Assembly (NCBI GenBank): GCA_018398765.1
Contig: JAHBMJ010002970.1
Span: forward strand, 5,578-28,077
DNA: 22,500 nt
DNA from: Chromera velia
Taxonomy: Eukaryota; Sar; Chromeraceae
Direction: 5' to 3'
Part shown: one piece after another, positions 1-9,904 of the stretch
How the letters are laid out: each line of letters opens with the position of its first letter
How positions within the stretch are numbered: the first letter of the stretch is position 1
Program-made: the position numbers and the translations under genes
The notes under the pieces: model-generated
Seen by the model: only the letters and a program-made list of their open reading frames with translations
The model's database searches: none
Told to the model about the DNA's origin: nothing

Positions 1-840
1 CCCCCCCCCGGTCCCCTGCCCCTCATTCTTCTTGCAGACAGAGGCTTTATCCCAATGCCCCTTCTCCCCACATGCCCTGCAGGGGGAAGCACCGTCGAGG
101 GTAGCTCTGCAGGTGCTGACGTGTCTATTAAAATTTTTCACACGTCTAACAGACAGGAGGGGAGTCTTATGAGCCGGAAGAGCTCTACCCCCCCCCATTC
201 ACCCCCTCGGCCGCCCTGTTTGCCCTCTTCACACCCTGTGAACCCTAGGGGGGGGCTCTCTTGGGCTCATATATGGTTATAAGTGCAAAAATAACATAAA
301 AAATGAACCAAAAAACATTTGAACAAGCTTTTCACACAAGCTGAAGGTCTGGCATATTGAGTTACTTCGAAATCAATCACTTTTACTGTATAGTTTATGT
401 GGTTACATGAGGTTATACCTCTTATTATATATATCCCCTTGCAAGGTTACAGGTTACAAGGTTACACGCGGTCTTGAGGTCCGTAACCAACCAAAAAGTC
501 AGCTTTCAAAAACTCTTCAAATCACTTCAAAAACACTTTAAAATGCATGTAAACGAAGGTTACATCACTTTTGAAGAGGGTCATTTTGGGTTACAGGTTA
601 CAAGGTTACAAGGGGTTTGGCTACAAAGTGAAAGGGACACATCGTTTTGCATCAGTTTCTCATGTAGCCTCAATCAACAGAAGATGTTTTCAATATTTTT
701 AGACGTAACCTGATGAGATTGATCGATTGGGACCACTTTTGAAGTAAGAGTAACATTATAGGGGGGTATACCCTTATGTATAAGGGGTGTTAAAACCTGT
801 AACCCAATATAAGTGCCAAACCCTAGTGTGAACCCCTCTC
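1..840. other. Gene-poor flank with GGTTACA-type repeats
   Basis: I see no supportable gene. The stretch starts with a C run and a pyrimidine-rich segment. It is then AT-rich with scattered GGTTACA words. The compound GGTTACAGGTTACAAGGTTA occurs identically at 445 and 589, and a further GGTTACA lies near 402 and 558. Short open frames here show no family resemblance. Confidence 0.6.
445..612 (+). repeat. Dispersed GGTTACA repeat (two identical 22-bp blocks)
   Basis: Two identical 22-bp blocks made of GGTTACA, GGTTACAA and GGTTACA lie at 445-466 and 589-610, about 144 bp apart. The DNA between them is not obviously duplicated. The unit is seven bases but does not match the known telomere repeat of algae (TTTAGGG), so a telomeric origin is not supported. 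Confidence 0.6.
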
Positions 841-1779
841 CTACTCCTGCAGCTCTGTCTGGGGGCTGTCTGTCAGAGCGAATTTCTTGAAGATCTTTCG
901 CAGCATCGAAAATTTGATGCGGGAAAGGGAGAGGTCATTGAGTTCAGCAACGTTGTTCGACTTCTCAAACACTTTGTCGGGAAGAGCACGAAGGACCTCC
1001 TTGTACTGGACTCGAGTGAACGAATTCAGGATGTTGGGGACGAGACCGTCTTCATCGATATGGTACTTCTCTTTGGACGCGTCACGAAGAAGCTCATCCA
1101 GCCTCTTGTGAATGGTGTAGTAAGAGAAAATGAGATCAGAGCGAACAATGAGGAGGCCGTCCTTATCTACCTTGTCACAATGATACAGAAAGAACTGAAT
1201 GTGAAGGGCGATCTTGCTTTCGACCTTGAAGGTGAGAAGACCGTACTCCTTTTGGAGTGTGCGGGGAATGTTCTCGGCAAGCATACCCTGATCTAGCAAT
1301 CTCTAGATGTCACGATTTATTTCCAAGTTCTCAAGCTTGTCGAAGCAGACCTTCATTTTATTCCTCCAACTCTTATCCGAAATAAAGCGTTCTCTGGGTA
1401 GCTGGTCGTTGCAAAAGTTCTGCTACTTCTGCTCCCACTCCTTAATGTGCTGCTTGTTCTGCATCTGAGGCATAGCACCGAAGTCAACTTTCACGTAGCA
1501 GTAGGAAGAAGAAGCGGACACAGAAGGGGCCTGCTCCTCATCCTCTGGAGGAGAATCAATACGAGCAACAGGAGACGGGGCTTATGAGAGTGACAGGGCA
1601 AGAGCAGCCATCCCTTCTTTAATTCCTCTCTGTACTGAGGAATCAATCAGGGCATGCAAATCGCTTTTGCAGAGAACAATCATCTCTTTTAAACTTGTTG
1701 GTATACCGGCTGTGGCCGCTGCAGCCTCAGCTGCCTGCTGCTCTTTCTGGAGTCTTCTCTTCTCTGCACGAGTCCGCAC
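841..1779 (-). pseudogene. Unrecognised reading frame with three in-frame stops
   Basis: One frame stays open in register for 313 codons on the minus strand, interrupted only by TAA near 1582-1584, TAG at 1423-1425 and TAG at 1303-1305, and ending at a stop at 841-843. It begins with a basic, Gln/Ala-rich stretch (RTRAEKRRLQKEQQAAEAAA), then an acidic Ser/Pro-rich linker, then a Lys/Leu-rich, probably helical C-terminal half. Its codon 1 is GTG and not ATG, so the true start is unknown, and another in-frame TAA lies just upstream. I do not recognise a family. The mix of basic N-terminus, low-complexity linker and helical C-terminus would suit a retroelement Gag or structural protein, but that is a guess. 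Preserved register across three stops points to a recently decayed gene rather than chance. Confidence 0.5.
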
Positions 1780-2340
1780 TATTTTTAAAAATTCCGGTTT
1801 GACTTAATCAGATCGTAACACACTGAACTGAAAGGTACTAGGCCTAGTACTAGGCTCTAGCGGAGAAGAGAATTTACTATAGGAGGATTTAAATCATTCA
1901 TACGGAGAGGACTGATAAAAACGAGAATGTCTTCCTTTTTATCAATCAGTCTGTTTGATTCTAGGTTTGATTCGTATGCAATCATGCTTCAATCAACATG
2001 CGATCACTATTCCATAAATCCATGTGGCACACCCGCCCTGCGTATCTCAATAAGATGCGGCGGCGGATCTGGTGGCGGGCACCTCCATATTGAGCCCTTA
2101 CATCCTGACTCATTTCTGCTCTCCGCGGCCTTTCACCCAAGTGTACTTCCTCTTTGGCTGGTTGGTTGGTTGTTTTGTTCTGCATGGAAGCTTTATCTTG
2201 TATGTATTAAGGTTCCGATGGGTAAATGCACGAATGTCGACTCACAAAGATGACACGTATTCAGATAGGTTCTTTGTCCGCCAAAGCATATGACATCCTG
2301 CTTGGCGACTCCTAATGATCAAACCCACAGTCTCAGTGTT
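1780..2340. other. No gene seen; 16-bp perfect palindrome
   Basis: No supportable gene. A perfect 16-bp palindrome, GTACTAGGCCTAGTAC, lies at 1835-1850, just upstream of the broken minus-strand frame, and could mark an element end or a regulatory site. Short overlapping frames on both strands lack any family signal. Confidence 0.5.
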
Positions 2341-2362
2341 GTTCAGGGTAGTGCCACATGTA

Positions 2363-2365
<3 letters not shown>

Positions 2366-2413
<48 letters not shown>

Positions 2414-2456
2414 GTGTATACGTGTATGTGTGTATGTGTGTGTATGTGTGTGTGTA

Positions 2457-2487
<31 letters not shown>

Positions 2488-2506
2488 GTGTGTGTGTATG
2501 TATGCA
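2366..2506. repeat. Compound CT / TG-TATG microsatellite
   Basis: A (TC)n run from about 2366 to 2399 passes through an imperfect TCTG/TCTT segment into an alternating TG/TATG/TGTA run ending near 2506. Long open frames on both strands here are artefacts of the repeat. Confidence 0.9.
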
Positions 2507-4119
2507 AATGGGTGTCTTCCTCACTCCGTGTCGCTTCATCGTCACTTCCAATTAATTGGGTCACTCCATCCCGTCTAGGGACCTGTTTGACCTAGGGTTT
2601 GCACTAAGGTTTGTAAATGTTTGCAAGAGAGTTGCTCTTCTTTGATCGATTTTGATTTGAACTTGGGTTTTCACTCCCAAATTTGTTTTGCTGACATTTT
2701 AGTTGCTTTGTACTCTTCATTTGAAAGCTGAGGCGTCTGAGAGTGTCTCTGAATCTTTTGCTTCTTTTGTTGAAGAGCCTTTTTGCTTGTTTAAACAATG
2801 AGGAAACTCGGAGACAATGAATGCCCGGCATATGGTGTATCTCTAATTGTAAAGTATGTTTCATTTGAAAAGAAAGTTGACGTTTTCTTTGCAAAAAAAA
2901 CTGTTAATCGTATGCTCTTAATGCCAAACGTTCTCTGCAACTAGCACGCAAGGAGAGACACCCTTACTATGCAGTGACAGTCGCTATGAGACGCGCTTGA
3001 CTGTTGATGTTGGATCGATTGATATGCGTCCTGAGTTAACTGTTCTTTGGGGAGGTTCGACGACGCTCTTTATAGCAGCAGCGTGCATTGATATGCGTTG
3101 TCATAAAAGTTTTCCATGGGTGTTTTATATAATTATTATGGTTATTATAATAATCAATCATAATTATTATCATCATTATGATAATCAGTCATAATGATTA
3201 TAGAACATTGCGATTATGTCTATAATCATTACGTTATTATCATAATGGAGCCATAATGATTATTGAGTTAACCCACAGATGTTATTAGGATAGCTGGATG
3301 CCAGTGATAAGATGATCAGAAGAGGAGGGCGGGATTCTGGTATCTGTTTGCTGATTGATCGATCAGACTGAGGATTGAGGTGGTTAAAATGGCAGTCTGA
3401 AGTGATTTTAACAAAAATAACGTTGCGGTAAGACAACGGTTGTCACGAGCTAGTCATGACATTTAAGAGGCTAAGCTAAATGGCGGCAGAAAGAATCTGT
3501 CCTAAACTGATTGACTCCAGAAGGTTCAGAAGCTTTGAAAAAATTCAAATAAAGATCGTCAAGATACCCCGATTAACCTAATCTGCCTCTCATTCCCTCT
3601 AATCCAATCTCCCTCTCATCCCCGTACTTGACAGAGAATTAAACATGACATGCAAACAGACTGAATTCATGTGATAGGACGAACTCAAGCTCTAGCTCAA
3701 GCTACAGGACAGCAGCTATAAAACAACATCCATGTCCCAGAGCCAATTTATCTACAAGGCAGTCACAGCGTGTAAGAACCAAGACCCCGGCACTCAAACA
3801 CCTGCAAGAAGGCCCGCGTCGCATCGGTGCGTATGGAATGCCTGAGCCCGCGCTGGCATCGCCATCTGACTCGAGTTGTCCTGGCGCCACCAAGCAGTCC
3901 AGGATACAGTGCATTTTTCATATATTTCAACGCAGCATGCAGAGTAAACGCTCAATCAATCAAAACACACAACTGAAAAAGAATCTTTTTCTTATGAATG
4001 GCCGGTGAATGTCTTCTGCTCCTCACAAAAAGAATATGTTTGATAAACGAAAACATGTATGCCCAGAATATATCAATATCTTAAAAACGCAGTATAGAGG
4101 TAGTGAGCCGTGAACGCAA
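2507..4119. other. Intergenic, no supportable gene
   Basis: AT-rich DNA with several short frames of no recognisable family. The only structured part is the AT palindromic field near 3140-3265, listed separately. I see no splice-flanked exon series or RNA gene. Confidence 0.5.
3140..3265. repeat. AT-rich field of CATAATGATTAT-type words in both orientations
   Basis: The word CATAATGATTAT is present at 3190-3201 and 3252-3263. Inverted or one-off forms (CATTATGATAAT, ATAATCATTA, TTATCATAATG) lie between them. A diverged copy (TTATCATAATGACTATT) appears again near 4909. The field can fold into several short hairpins. No gene overlaps it. Confidence 0.5.
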
Positions 4120-4217
4120 GTGACTCACTTTATCTCCCAAAGTTGGCTGTCATTGCTCTACCATCGGAGATCACCCTTTAAAATATTTAGTATATATTTT
4201 TACTATGGCATCTGTAG

Positions 4218-4628
4218 GCCGCTTGAGGGAGACAGCAGCGAAACTTTGGTAGTGAAGGCAACGCAGTCAATGACTGCATACTTCAAGGCGCTTGCCACTG
4301 GCTGTTCAGAAGGCATCTTAAGAGAGGAGAGTCTCAAGAAGGAGATCGAATGGGCAGAACATGAATGGATTTAACGGAGTACGATGCCAGAGTATTGATC
4401 GAGTGGGCAGAACGAGCATGGATTTTGATGGAGTACGATGCCAGGGTATTCCAAAGGCTCAGATGGGGACGAAATGAGGTGATCCACTCAATGTGGAAGG
4501 GGGCACAAAAAAAGGCCGACGCGAAGGTACAGCACCAAGGCCTCCCTCTGCCTCATCTGCCTCTCCCCCCCCCTTTCTACATTGTGGTAGGCAGGAGTGT
4601 AGTCCTGAAAAAGGCTGAGTATCGGTAA
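4218..4628 (+). pseudogene. Broken coding remnant with 18-residue tandem repeat
   Basis: A frame with protein-like composition (SSETLVVKATQSMTAYFKAL and onward) starts after a possible acceptor (CTGTAG) at 4217 and runs to a stop at 4372-4374. The sense continues in another frame from about 4365 to 4628. The switch falls inside a two-copy tandem repeat: copy 1 at 4344-4396 is 53 bp and copy 2 at 4397-4450 is 54 bp. In protein the unit reads IEWAERAWILMEYDARVF, and copy 1 resembles it (IEWAEHEWI, then TEYDARVL) with one base missing. I recognise no family. It is best read as a decayed exon or gene fragment with a one-base deletion. Confidence 0.4.
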
Positions 4629-5510
4629 GCTTTTTTGAATGCAAAAAGCATCCTGTCTGAAAAACTAGGGGGTGAAGCATAGGTAAGCTAAGGTAACCAT
4701 CAGTACTATCTGGAAGCAAAGCAATTGTGAATGAATTGACTCTAAACAGATGTATTATGATGTATTTAGGATTCATCAATTTAATTCTTTTCATGCATAC
4801 TATAGTTAGCTATTCAGCCGTAGCCACTCATGCAATACATAGCTAGATAAAGCGGCTTAACCATGTTTTGATCATCGGTTCTTTTTAGGTACAGTTAAGT
4901 AAAGTGTTATCATAATGACTATTACTTAGATGTTAATAAGAATATATATGTTTTTTTAAAAAGAAAATGATCAAATGATGACCAAACGGAATGCAGAGCT
5001 AGATCTCCATGATGGTGGAAGTACTTCATGAAATAGTGTGTCCATCAAGGCAGACTAGAATGAACAGCCAAACGGCGTTCGATCAGCTAGTGTTGCACGA
5101 TGTGAGTCGATCTGATTCGGCTGACGCTAAATGCACGCGGCAGAAATCGGATTCACATGGAAGCGCTCCGCTTTGCGCCGCCCCGGTGGCTTATGCCGCT
5201 CGGCTCGCATACTTGGCCCGCGATGCCAGTGGGTCCATAAGTATATCGCTGCCCAGCAGGCTGGCACCCTATACTTTAACTTTTAATATTTTTACTAGTA
5301 TTTTTGCTAACATTTTGTTATTTTTTATTATGTTTTATTTATAACTACATCGTTTGAAATAATGGAACTGCGAGTGGAACTGAAAACCCAAAGACTAAGA
5401 TTTGTATGACCCGAAATATTTTTATTAGTTTAATAATATGAATTTTGATTGTTATGTACAGAATTACGTATAGAACGTATCGATAATAATCGGAAGTTGA
5501 ATTTGGAGAT
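4629..5510. other. Intergenic, no supportable gene
   Basis: Mostly AT-rich, with one GC-richer island at about 5080-5270. I looked for tRNA or SINE-type internal promoter boxes in that island and found none convincing. Short frames have no family signal. Confidence 0.45.
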
Positions 5511-5515
5511 GATGA

Positions 5516-5548
<33 letters not shown>

Positions 5549-5556
5549 TATATGTC

Positions 5557-5590
<34 letters not shown>
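5511..5590. repeat. (TA)n microsatellite
   Basis: Two long TA runs separated by a short ATAGATATATGTCTACAT spacer. The segment is self-complementary and would fold into a hairpin. Frames across it are artefacts. Confidence 0.9.
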
Positions 5591-5596
<6 letters not shown>

Positions 5597-5934
5597 CCTT
5601 GGTACGTACATTATAAATTATATAAAAAATATGTAGAACCAAATTACATATAATACGCATATACAACTTTAGTTTAAATGTTTTGGTTAACATTTTCCAA
5701 AATCAGAGATTACAAGAGACCCGAAATGAAACTATTAAAACGTAGTGCGTACACGGTTAGGGATGTATCTAGCACATCCTAGTGAGCACCGCGCGATAGG
5801 TCGCCATGCGGGGTGTCTTTTTTGTTGTTTTTTATGTTACTGTGGAGAAACGGCTTTCTCTTTGTTGATAAACGTTTCTTAGGACTTTCTCACATCCCGT
5901 AGTAGAAGAGTGATGGTGCCACATCTTTTCTTTT
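5591..5934. other. No gene seen
   Basis: AT-rich sequence between the TA and TTC repeats. I see no coding frame, RNA gene or repeat structure worth naming. Confidence 0.5.
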
Positions 5935-6019
5935 GTCTTCTTCTTTTTCTTCTTTTTTTTTTCTTCTTCTTCTTCTTTTTCTTCTTCTATTTTTTTTTTT
6001 CTTCTTTTTCTTCTTCTTC

Positions 6020-6108
<89 letters not shown>

Positions 6109-6153
6109 CTTCTTCTTCTTCTTCTTCTTCTTCTTCTTCTTCTTCTTCTTTTT
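5935..6153. repeat. TTC / poly-T microsatellite (left flank of the retrotransposon)
   Basis: An irregular TTC/TTTC tract, then roughly 80 consecutive T, then (TTC)n directly abutting the 5' LTR. Poly-Phe, poly-Ser and poly-Lys frames here are artefacts. A similar TTC tract flanks the 3' LTR at 16238-16361, as expected if the retrotransposon landed inside one microsatellite. Confidence 0.9.
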
Positions 6154-6438
6154 AGCAGAAAGTACAAGCAGGCCGGCACCGGCCAACCGGTCCCGCCAGA
6201 CAGCGCGCCTCCAGAGAGCCATGACCGAGCACGTACGCATCTTGCAAATCAATGTATGCAAAATTAATTGCATATACGTAAATGCATGTAAATAGTAATT
6301 CGGCGATACAGAATGATGGAGTCAGATAAGTCAGAGACTTGATTGATGGTTGGAAGTGAAGTAGCCTTACTTCACACACCTTCTGAAAACGAACACCTAT
6401 AAGTGCTGTGTGCGCTCATGGGTAAAAGCGCCTCTAGA
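6154..6438 (+). repeat. 5' LTR, first part (split by DNA transposon)
   Basis: Matches 15932-16216 of the 3' LTR without gaps. The differences are five within the first 50 bases and four within the last 30 bases of this part; the roughly 210 bases between are identical by eye. The LTR resumes at 9884 after the inserted element. The first bases (AGCAGAA) are the leftmost shared with the 3' copy, so the left boundary is accurate to a few bases. It does not begin with the usual TG. Confidence 0.9.
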
Positions 6439-6485
6439 AACTGACTGTACTGACAATTGAAACTTTTGTACTAGAAAGTGACTTT
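6439..6485 (+). repeat. Left terminal inverted repeat of the DNA transposon
   Basis: 47 bases that match the reverse complement of 9833-9879 except at repeat positions 27 (T versus A) and 35 (A versus G). Beyond this the two ends are both AT-rich but not alignable. Confidence 0.9.
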
Positions 6486-7810
6486 TAATTTTCTATATAT
6501 CACACTAAATTTTATATAAAAAACTAAGTCTTTAAAACACTTAAAATGATTCTATTTATTGTTTCTTACCTGCATGAAAGTATGAACAACTTTTAAAGAT
6601 AAGGTTTAATGGGTTTGTGGTGTGTATGTTGGAAATTGTTGGACGTGAGTGAGGTGAAAGAGTTATAGTATGTTGATATGTCGGAGAGTGATTGCAGACT
6701 CTGCAGGCATGTGACAATGCGCAGTGTAATGCACAAACAAGCTGACTTTTACTTTTAATGGAATACGCCGAATCCGCACACTGATGTAAGGAGGGAGCAC
6801 ACAGCGGCCAACCCCCATGAAAGGTAAAAATGAATGTCCGCAAACAGATCTGCCAATTTGACACCCACAGAAAGCAGTTCAACCAAACAAATGTTGAGCA
6901 CTATGACCGTATAAGAGGTAAATGCTTAGCTTCTGAAAGCCTGATCGATCCATGGCCTCTAGCCAGAGGGCCTTACCCACGACCGGCCATTATTATAGCG
7001 TTCTTGTTTTTTCTGGGTGAGGCCCGGCACTGGCCACTGGGTCTTAGTCCACCCAGGAGCCCTACCTCCAAATTCTCATGCAAACAAGAGCTGTGCCTCA
7101 CTCCCACAACTTCAGATCACCCGAGATTACCAGCCGTAATGTTTCTTTACGAAACCCAAGCACCGACAAATGGTCTTCCGAGAAAGGCTCAGTCTGACCT
7201 GCATCACAGATATGCAAAAATTCATAAAGTGGCTCACCTTCTGGCCACCCAGAGCTGGCCCCCTCATCCAGAAAGCCTTTCTAGCTCAGCATCTAGAGCT
7301 TATTAGAGCGTATGCATAGAAGAGATTCAATGGAAGCTTTACTGGGGCAACTTTGTAGGCCCTTTTGCGTGGAGACGGGCCGTGCTCTTCGTGATGGAAG
7401 ATCGAAATTGCCCTCTCAGAGCAACCAGTAGAGTGAATATCATAAACCTAAGAAAAAGTAAAGAAGCCAATCCTCTGGGCTTTCGATAAAGCCTACTTTC
7501 ATCGCTGGAGAGCAAGTCTATGTGATGGGAGAGAGGCGGCACTAGGTCTTGCTCTGATCGACTTGAAACATTCGACGGAAAGCCGATTTTGGGAGCCGAT
7601 TTTAGATTGGCCAACCATGTGATGGCCCCGGAAGGCAAACTACGCGTTGCGGGCCAGGGCCCGGCCGGCCACCAAGGCCAAAAAGCACTTCCTAGCTGCG
7701 CGCTGACCTATCAAAATGCCGATCTGAAAAATTCTCAGTTAGGTCTTCAGAAAGTTCTCCTCCACTCAGAAAGTCGGGTCAACAGAATGGGCCTCTATCC
7801 ATAAAATCTC

Positions 7811-7853
7811 GTTGTCAAGCGTTCCATTGGATTGTATTGGAAGGCTTGACAAT
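7811..7853. repeat. Hairpin in transposon interior
   Basis: TTGTCAAGCGTTCCA pairs with TTGGAAGGCTTGACAA across a loop of about 10 bases, with one mismatch. It could be the relic end of a further small insertion or a structural element. No gene overlaps. Confidence 0.6.
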
Positions 7854-8080
7854 GACAAAATCGTGTTCAACTTGTTATTCTAGAACTTCATTTTTGGAGG
7901 GGTTACAGATTCCGGAGTTTTTTCCCCCTCCGGTATCTGTGTTGGCAGGACACCTCTGGTTGCTCGTGGGAGTGGTTGCCTCGGTGCAGCAAAGGAGTTG
8001 TCCGACAACTAAAAGGGTTGCTGGACTGGTTTGGGTCGCTCAATCAGGTCAGTTCGTTTTGTGTCGTTCCACCAGCAACA

Positions 8081-8270
8081 GGGGAGGGGGGACCCTCTCA
8101 CAGGGGTACGAAGCGGCAGAATTTCGTACCCCTGGTGGAGGGGGGGGGTCCGACCTCCTCTGTAGGTTTGCGTCCAAAATGTGTCTAGGAGTGTTCGGAC
8201 CCCCCCCTCTACCAGGGGTACGAAATTCCGCCGCTTCGTACCCCTGCGAGAGGGTCCACCCCCCCCTCCC
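8081..8270. repeat. Large foldback with nested palindromes
   Basis: An arm at about 8081-8153 is the near-perfect inverse of an arm at about 8194-8270, separated by a loop of about 40 bases. Each arm contains its own palindrome (GGGGTACGAA paired with TTCGTACCCC, at 8103-8132 and 8216-8245). The arms are G-rich and C-rich, with runs of eight or nine G or C. Frames with repetitive Gly and Pro on both strands are consequences of this. It looks like a foldback or MITE-like insertion within the larger element, but I cannot see a target duplication. Confidence 0.75.
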
Positions 8271-8624
8271 AGTGAGGGAATTAAAAAAATCTTGTTTGCA
8301 GAGATGAGCTTTCTTAGTGCATGCAAAAGGCTTTGTATGATGTCTGTAAGTGTTCCTGTGTGGTTGCAACCTAGCCATTGTAGTTGCTGAGCGACTGACC
8401 GGTCTGCCCTCGGCAAGGCACAAAACTGCCGTCTCCTTTTACGTGTGTTACTCACCCCTTCCCCCCTTCTCTGCTCTTTGCAGGTCGTTGGTCTCATTTG
8501 GGAGATGTTTGTTCTGGGCCCTAAGCTTTCTTCAACTCCTCCAGAGGTAGGTCTTTGCATATTCGTTAAGGCCGCAGTCTTCAGACTGCGAAAGGGAGCA
8601 GCGCCCCTACGTGCCGAGCCTGTT

Positions 8625-9370
8625 TTTTTTTTTATCTGCCTGACTGCCTCCAAAATTTTGCCATTCTTGCCTGCTTGACTGCCCTCTAGCTTTTGGCCTT
8701 TCTGTCTGGCTAAATGCTTTCCCAATTTCAGCCTTTCCACCCACCCTATTGCCTTCCTAATTTCGGCTTTCGCCGCGCTCCCAATTTCGGTCTTCCTGCC
8801 TGCCCGATTGCCTTCCCAATTTCGGCTTTCTTGCCTGCTTGACTGCCTTTCAGAGTTTTACATTCCTGCCATGCTGACTGCTTTCCCATTTCGGCCTTCT
8901 TGCCTGCCTGACTGCCCTCCAAATTTCGGTCTTTCTGTCTGCCTCAATGCTTTCTAAATTTCGGCCTTTCTGTCTGCTTGACTGACTTTGCAATTTCGGC
9001 CTTCCTGCCTGTCCAGTTGCCTTTCCAATTTCGGTTTTCCTACCTGCCTGATTGCCTTCCCTATTTTGGCCTTCCTTCCTGCCTAAGTTTTCTCCTAACG
9101 CTTCCTAATTTCGGTCATCCTGCTTGCCCGATGGCCTTCCCAATTTTGTTCTTCCTGCTGGCCCGACTGTCTTCCCAAGTTCGGCCTTCTTGTATATCTG
9201 ACTGCCTCCCAGAGTTCGTTCTTTCTGCCTACATGCCTGCTTTCTAATTTTGGTCTTCTTGGCGGCCTGACTACCTTCCAATTTCAGCTTTCCTGCCCGC
9301 CTGATTGCCTTCCCGATTTCGGCCTTCCTGCCCGTCCGATTGCTTTCCCAATTTCGGTCTTCCTGCTTTC
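8625..9370. repeat. Degenerate minisatellite, unit about 37 bp
   Basis: About 20 diverged copies of a unit like CCTGCCTGATTGCC plus TTCCCAATTTCGGCCTT run head to tail. The best-conserved word is CAATTTCGG. Copies differ by substitutions and small indels, so the array is old. It accounts for the Leu/Pro/Phe-rich open frame at 8978-9247, which should not be read as a gene. Confidence 0.85.
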
Positions 9371-9832
9371 ATGTATCATTCTGATGCAAATTAAAGATAC
9401 AGGTTGTGTTTGCATACATGCTTTTATGTGTATTCTGGCGATTCGACTGACTTTCTGTTTGTATGCACGTATTTTTGCAGGTGGCGTTCATAGGTGTGTT
9501 TGATATATACTGAGATGCCCCCCCCCCCTTTACCCCTGACATGCCCGCCATTGAGCAGTGCCTCATATAAATTGAAAACTAGAGAGTTATGATCATAAGA
9601 AGAAATGCTTCAATCAGATCGATTCAGAGCCATTCAGATACATTTTTTATTATGTTTTCTTCTTAGCGTTAATTTATGATGATAGGTACCAGACAATTTA
9701 TGGTTTTAAAAAAATATATTGTTTCATTTTTTAAACATCTTACTAAGCTTAAATTGTCTTAAATAAATTATGAAAATCAATTAGTTTAAAGGTTAAACTA
9801 TCTATTTTAATGTTTTAAAAACTAAATTTTTC

Positions 9833-9879
9833 AAAGTCACTTTCCAGTACAATAGTTTCAATTGTCAGTACAGTCAGTT
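9833..9879 (-). repeat. Right terminal inverted repeat of the DNA transposon
   Basis: Reverse complement of 6439-6485 at 45 of 47 positions. It ends CAGTCAGTT, followed directly by the TAGA duplication and the rest of the 5' LTR. Confidence 0.9.
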
Positions 9880-9883
9880 TAGA

Positions 9884-9904
9884 CAAGCAGTGTCTAGCTC
9901 TTTC
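9884..9904 (+). repeat. 5' LTR, second part
   Basis: Twenty-one bases identical to 16217-16237 of the 3' LTR. Joined to 6154-6438 this gives an LTR of 306 bp, the same length as the 3' copy. Confidence 0.88.

Larger units (their letters stand above)
6439..9879. mobile_element. Non-autonomous DNA transposon with 47-bp terminal inverted repeats
   Basis: The left end starts AACTGACTGTACTGACAATT and the right end is its inverse. The inverted repeats match at 45 of 47 positions before diverging. Flanks are TAGA at 6435-6438 and TAGA at 9880-9883, while the intact 3' LTR has a single TAGA at the same point, so this is an insertion with a 4-bp duplication. Because the outermost A/T pair is symmetric, a 2-bp AG duplication with one extra base of repeat is also possible. 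I see no transposase in its 3.4 kb: open frames are short and of no recognised family. It carries a hairpin, a large foldback and a minisatellite, listed separately. The superfamily is undetermined. Confidence 0.88.

Noticed and set aside
445-612. Telomeric or subtelomeric repeat
   Set aside because: The unit is GGTTACA rather than a known telomere unit, and it is not in a tandem array at an end.
5080-5270. tRNA or SINE in the GC-richer island
   Set aside because: One GTTCGATC word resembles a B box, but no A box at suitable spacing and no cloverleaf could be drawn.
5890-6295. Long poly-Phe, poly-Ser and poly-Lys/Arg open frames
   Set aside because: They are translations of the TTC/poly-T microsatellite and run into the LTR; no independent coding signal.
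6152-6379. Identical minus-strand peptide encoded at 6152-6379 and 15834-16157
   Set aside because: The duplication is the pair of LTRs, not a gene family; the shared frame is a by-product.
6830-7306. 158-residue frame in the DNA transposon as a possible transposase
   Set aside because: No acidic catalytic pattern, zinc finger or helix-turn-helix that I can see; composition looks non-coding.
8009-8740. 243-residue minus-strand frame in the DNA transposon
   Set aside because: It spans the foldback, where both strands stay open because of G/C runs and palindromes; the peptide is self-repeating and matches no transposase.
8978-9247. Leu/Pro/Phe-rich frame resembling a membrane protein
   Set aside because: It lies entirely in the 37-bp minisatellite.
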